In this document: positions 5,583-6,874 of the stretch, piece after piece | How positions within the stretch are numbered: the first letter of the stretch is position 1 | Layout: each line of letters opens with the position of its first letter | NCBI GenBank assembly: GCA_964564655.1 | Contig: CAZMBO010000081.1 | Span: 1 to 6,874, forward strand | Direction of reading: 5' to 3' | Source: UBA8687 sp964564655 | Lineage (GTDB): Bacteria > Nitrospinota > Nitrospinia > Nitrospinales > VA-1 | DNA length: 6,874 nucleotides | Notes under the pieces: generated by a model | Database searches by the model: none | Told to the model about the DNA's origin: nothing | What the model saw: only the letters and a program-made list of their open reading frames with translations | Made by a program: the position numbers and the translations under genes

Positions 5583-5702
5583 ATGAATAAAACTACAAAA
5601 ATTGTTCTAGCAGTTCTTGCTGCTCTTCTAGTAGCGATGTTTTTTCTGATGTGGAAAAGCCTTGGCGGTGGACCTACCATAGCACCCCGATCTGCTCTTT
5701 AG
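5583..5702 (+). CDS. Very small single-pass membrane peptide, 39 residues
   Basis: ATG to TAG encodes MNKTTK, then a hydrophobic helix at residues 7-24 (IVLAVLAALLVAMFFLMW), then KSLGGGPTIAPRSAL. A basic head before an uninterrupted helix is the form of a true small membrane protein or an uncleaved signal anchor, with the tail outside. No good Shine-Dalgarno sequence precedes it. It lies 92 bases after the zinc-ribbon gene in the same direction and ends 39 bases from the convergent asparaginase stop. I do not recognise the family. The gene is supported by composition and by filling an otherwise empty gap. Chance cannot be excluded. Confidence 0.55.
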   Translation: MNKTTKIVLAVLAALLVAMFFLMWKSLGGGPTIAPRSAL

Positions 5703-5710
5703 ATTAGCCA

Positions 5711-5726
5711 GTAGATTATAATCCAC
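5711..5726. repeat. Near-perfect palindrome between convergent gene ends
   Basis: GTAGATTATAATCCAC is a 16-base palindrome with one mismatched pair around the perfect core GATTATAATC (5714-5723). It lies between the 39-residue gene stop and the asparaginase stop. It lacks a loop and a T-run, so it is a poor intrinsic terminator. It could be a protein-binding site or chance in AT-rich DNA. Confidence 0.25.
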
Positions 5727-5741
5727 CTCTTGGAATGGAAA

Positions 5742-6539
5742 TTACAGTTCTAATTCAGATGCCGTCCATGCCATGGGGTCATTAGCTCCACCCGCAAAAC
5801 CCATTTTACTGACAACTATTAGACCAAAAGAAGTGGGTTTCTTAAACCAATTGATTACCTTGGGAACGATAGCTTTTGGATCCATGCCCTGTTCTATAAG
5901 CTGGTAAGCACGAAAAGCGGTTATCCTCATCGCAATTGCTTCTCCATCCCCAGTGGCAGCAACTGCTCCTTGGGGACCAGCAAAAAGTCCACAGCCTATT
6001 AGTGGAACGTCCCCAACCCGTCCGGGAATAGCTTCATTAATCCCTCCCGTACTAAGTGCGGCGGCAAACTGATCGCCATCACGAATAACACAACCAACGG
6101 TGTCGGTGGTGGAAAAGTCTTTCCCTGTGTTTCTAATTTCATCTAAAGAGACCGTTTTGCAATCCTGGTTGGTTGCAAACTCTGCCGCACCCTTACCTGC
6201 AAGAAAGCGATACTCTGACTGACTCACTATGGAAGCTACTTGGATTGGATTTCTAAAACCTTCCAACGCTGCAACAGCACCAAACCTACCCGAACTGTCC
6301 ATACACGATGCATCCATTTGTACTGAGCCATCGCTACGTCGATGAGATCCTATTCCTGCATTGAATCTGCTGTCATCCTCTAAAGAGGCAACCGCTGCGC
6401 AGGCTGCATCTATAATTGGTTCACCGGTTTGTAATCCCATCATACCGATTTGTCCTGCGATGGCCGTGCCATCGGCATAAGCAGGATCAGATCCCGCTCC
6501 ACCATGAGTTAAAACTACAATCTTTTTTTTATCTGTCAT
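5742..6539 (-). CDS. Isoaspartyl peptidase / plant-type L-asparaginase (Ntn-hydrolase)
   Basis: The 265-residue sequence carries the family's signature steps in order: THGGAGS (11-17), NAGIGS (60-65) with DGSVQMDAS (70-78), DTVG (146-149), STGG (163-166), GRVGD (173-177) and ATGDGE (195-200). In this family the precursor cuts itself before the threonine of DTVG, here T147, which becomes the nucleophile; R174 and D177 help bind the substrate. The enzyme removes isoaspartyl residues from dipeptides and hydrolyses asparagine to aspartate and ammonia. It acts in the cytoplasm; there is no signal peptide. E. coli IaaA (321 residues) and human ASRGL1 (308) are longer. The missing length lies mainly in the linker before T147 and at the C-terminus, so the protein is compact but keeps the core motifs. 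No Shine-Dalgarno sequence precedes the ATG; a sigma70 promoter lies upstream. It stands alone on its strand. Confidence 0.93.
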   Translation of the reverse strand: MTDKKKIVVLTHGGAGSDPAYADGTAIAGQIGMMGLQTGEPIIDAACAAVASLEDDSRFNAGIGSHRRSDGSVQMDASCMDSSGRFGAVAALEGFRNPIQVASIVSQSEYRFLAGKGAAEFATNQDCKTVSLDEIRNTGKDFSTTDTVGCVIRDGDQFAAALSTGGINEAIPGRVGDVPLIGCGLFAGPQGAVAATGDGEAIAMRITAFRAYQLIEQGMDPKAIVPKVINWFKKPTSFGLIVVSKMGFAGGANDPMAWTASELEL

Positions 6540-6577
6540 ATTTGTATCTATAAAAAGGGAGCAAAAGTTGTGGGGTT

Positions 6578-6605
6578 ATTATAAATGAGGTATCCTAAAG
6601 ACCAA
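6578..6605 (-). promoter_or_regulatory. Sigma70 promoter of the asparaginase gene
   Basis: On the minus strand TTGGTC (6600-6605), 16 bases, and a perfect TATAAT (6578-6583). Transcription would begin near 6571, giving a leader of about 31 bases. A weaker plus-strand pair, TTGTGG (6568-6573) and TATCCT (6591-6596) at 17 bases, overlaps it and could drive the divergent zinc-ribbon gene, in which case the two promoters would compete. Confidence 0.55.
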
Positions 6606-6625
6606 TCAAAAAACATGAGTCACCT

Positions 6626-6874
6626 ATGGTTAAATTTTGCTTACAATGTAAAAACGCATTCTGGGGAGGTCAATATTGTCCGAAATGTGAAGGGGAAATT
6701 GAACTGCTAGATGCCGCCTTGCCAGAGAATAAAAAATACCTTCCTGAACTCAATATTGATGTCCGTCCTAAATATTATGCGCGCAGTTCAATGTTACTAT
6801 CCTGCTTTGGATTCGTCATGGCACTTCCGCTAGGTGCGTTTATTTTTCTCCGAGGAATTTCTACCAGCGATAAC
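6626..6874 (+). CDS. Zinc-ribbon and transmembrane protein, N-terminal part (runs off the window)
   Basis: Eighty-three residues are visible and the frame is open at the window edge. The N-terminus is a compact zinc ribbon: C5-x2-C8, nine residues, C18-x2-C21 (FCLQCKNAFWGGQYCPKCEG). A linker (22-53) leads to a hydrophobic helix at about 56-75 (LLSCFGFVMALPLGAFIFL) that should cross the membrane. A short N-terminal zinc ribbon followed by a membrane helix is common in uncharacterised bacterial membrane proteins, with the ribbon in the cytoplasm. The ATG lacks a Shine-Dalgarno sequence, but the cysteine motif begins four residues later, which supports it. An earlier ATG at 6615 is in another frame. 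Its upstream gap is shared with the divergent asparaginase gene. Confidence 0.75.
   Translation, partial: MVKFCLQCKNAFWGGQYCPKCEGEIELLDAALPENKKYLPELNIDVRPKYYARSSMLLSCFGFVMALPLGAFIFLRGISTSDN

Overview
The window looks like a chromosomal piece of a motile, AT-leaning Gram-negative bacterium. The evidence is the start of a methyl-accepting chemotaxis protein, three products with Sec-type signal peptides, and sigma70-type promoters. The taxon cannot be fixed from the sequence. Nothing marks a mobile element: there is no transposase, integrase, CRISPR array, tRNA or rRNA. Many genes lack a clear Shine-Dalgarno sequence and have A/T-rich leaders, so several starts rest on reading frame and protein content.

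Layout, left to right. On the minus strand at the left edge is the N-terminus of a chemotaxis receptor, cut by the window edge, with a possible flagellar-type (sigma28) promoter. Next, also minus, is a TIR-domain protein with about five C-terminal TPRs. Divergent from it across a 146 bp gap is a plus-strand gene for a secreted, 530-residue TPR protein with a conserved-looking histidine-rich centre. Convergent to that lies a minus-strand run of small genes: a 64-residue alpha/beta protein with a good sigma70 promoter, a terminator-like hairpin, a small exported Sel1-repeat protein, and a 58-residue single-pass membrane protein starting 3 bases after the Sel1 stop.

Divergent from the 64-residue gene is a plus-strand set: an exported helical protein of unknown function, a 97-residue protein with two CxxC pairs, and a 39-residue single-pass membrane peptide. 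A minus-strand isoaspartyl peptidase/plant-type asparaginase (Ntn-hydrolase) converges on it. At the right edge, divergent from the asparaginase, is the start of a zinc-ribbon plus transmembrane protein.

No single pathway links these genes. The most interesting items are the TIR-TPR protein (possible NAD-consuming or signalling enzyme with a TPR sensor), the two very small membrane genes, and the terminator-like hairpin just ahead of the Sel1 gene, which could act as an attenuator. There is no proven defence island. No gene-free stretch exceeds 300 bases.
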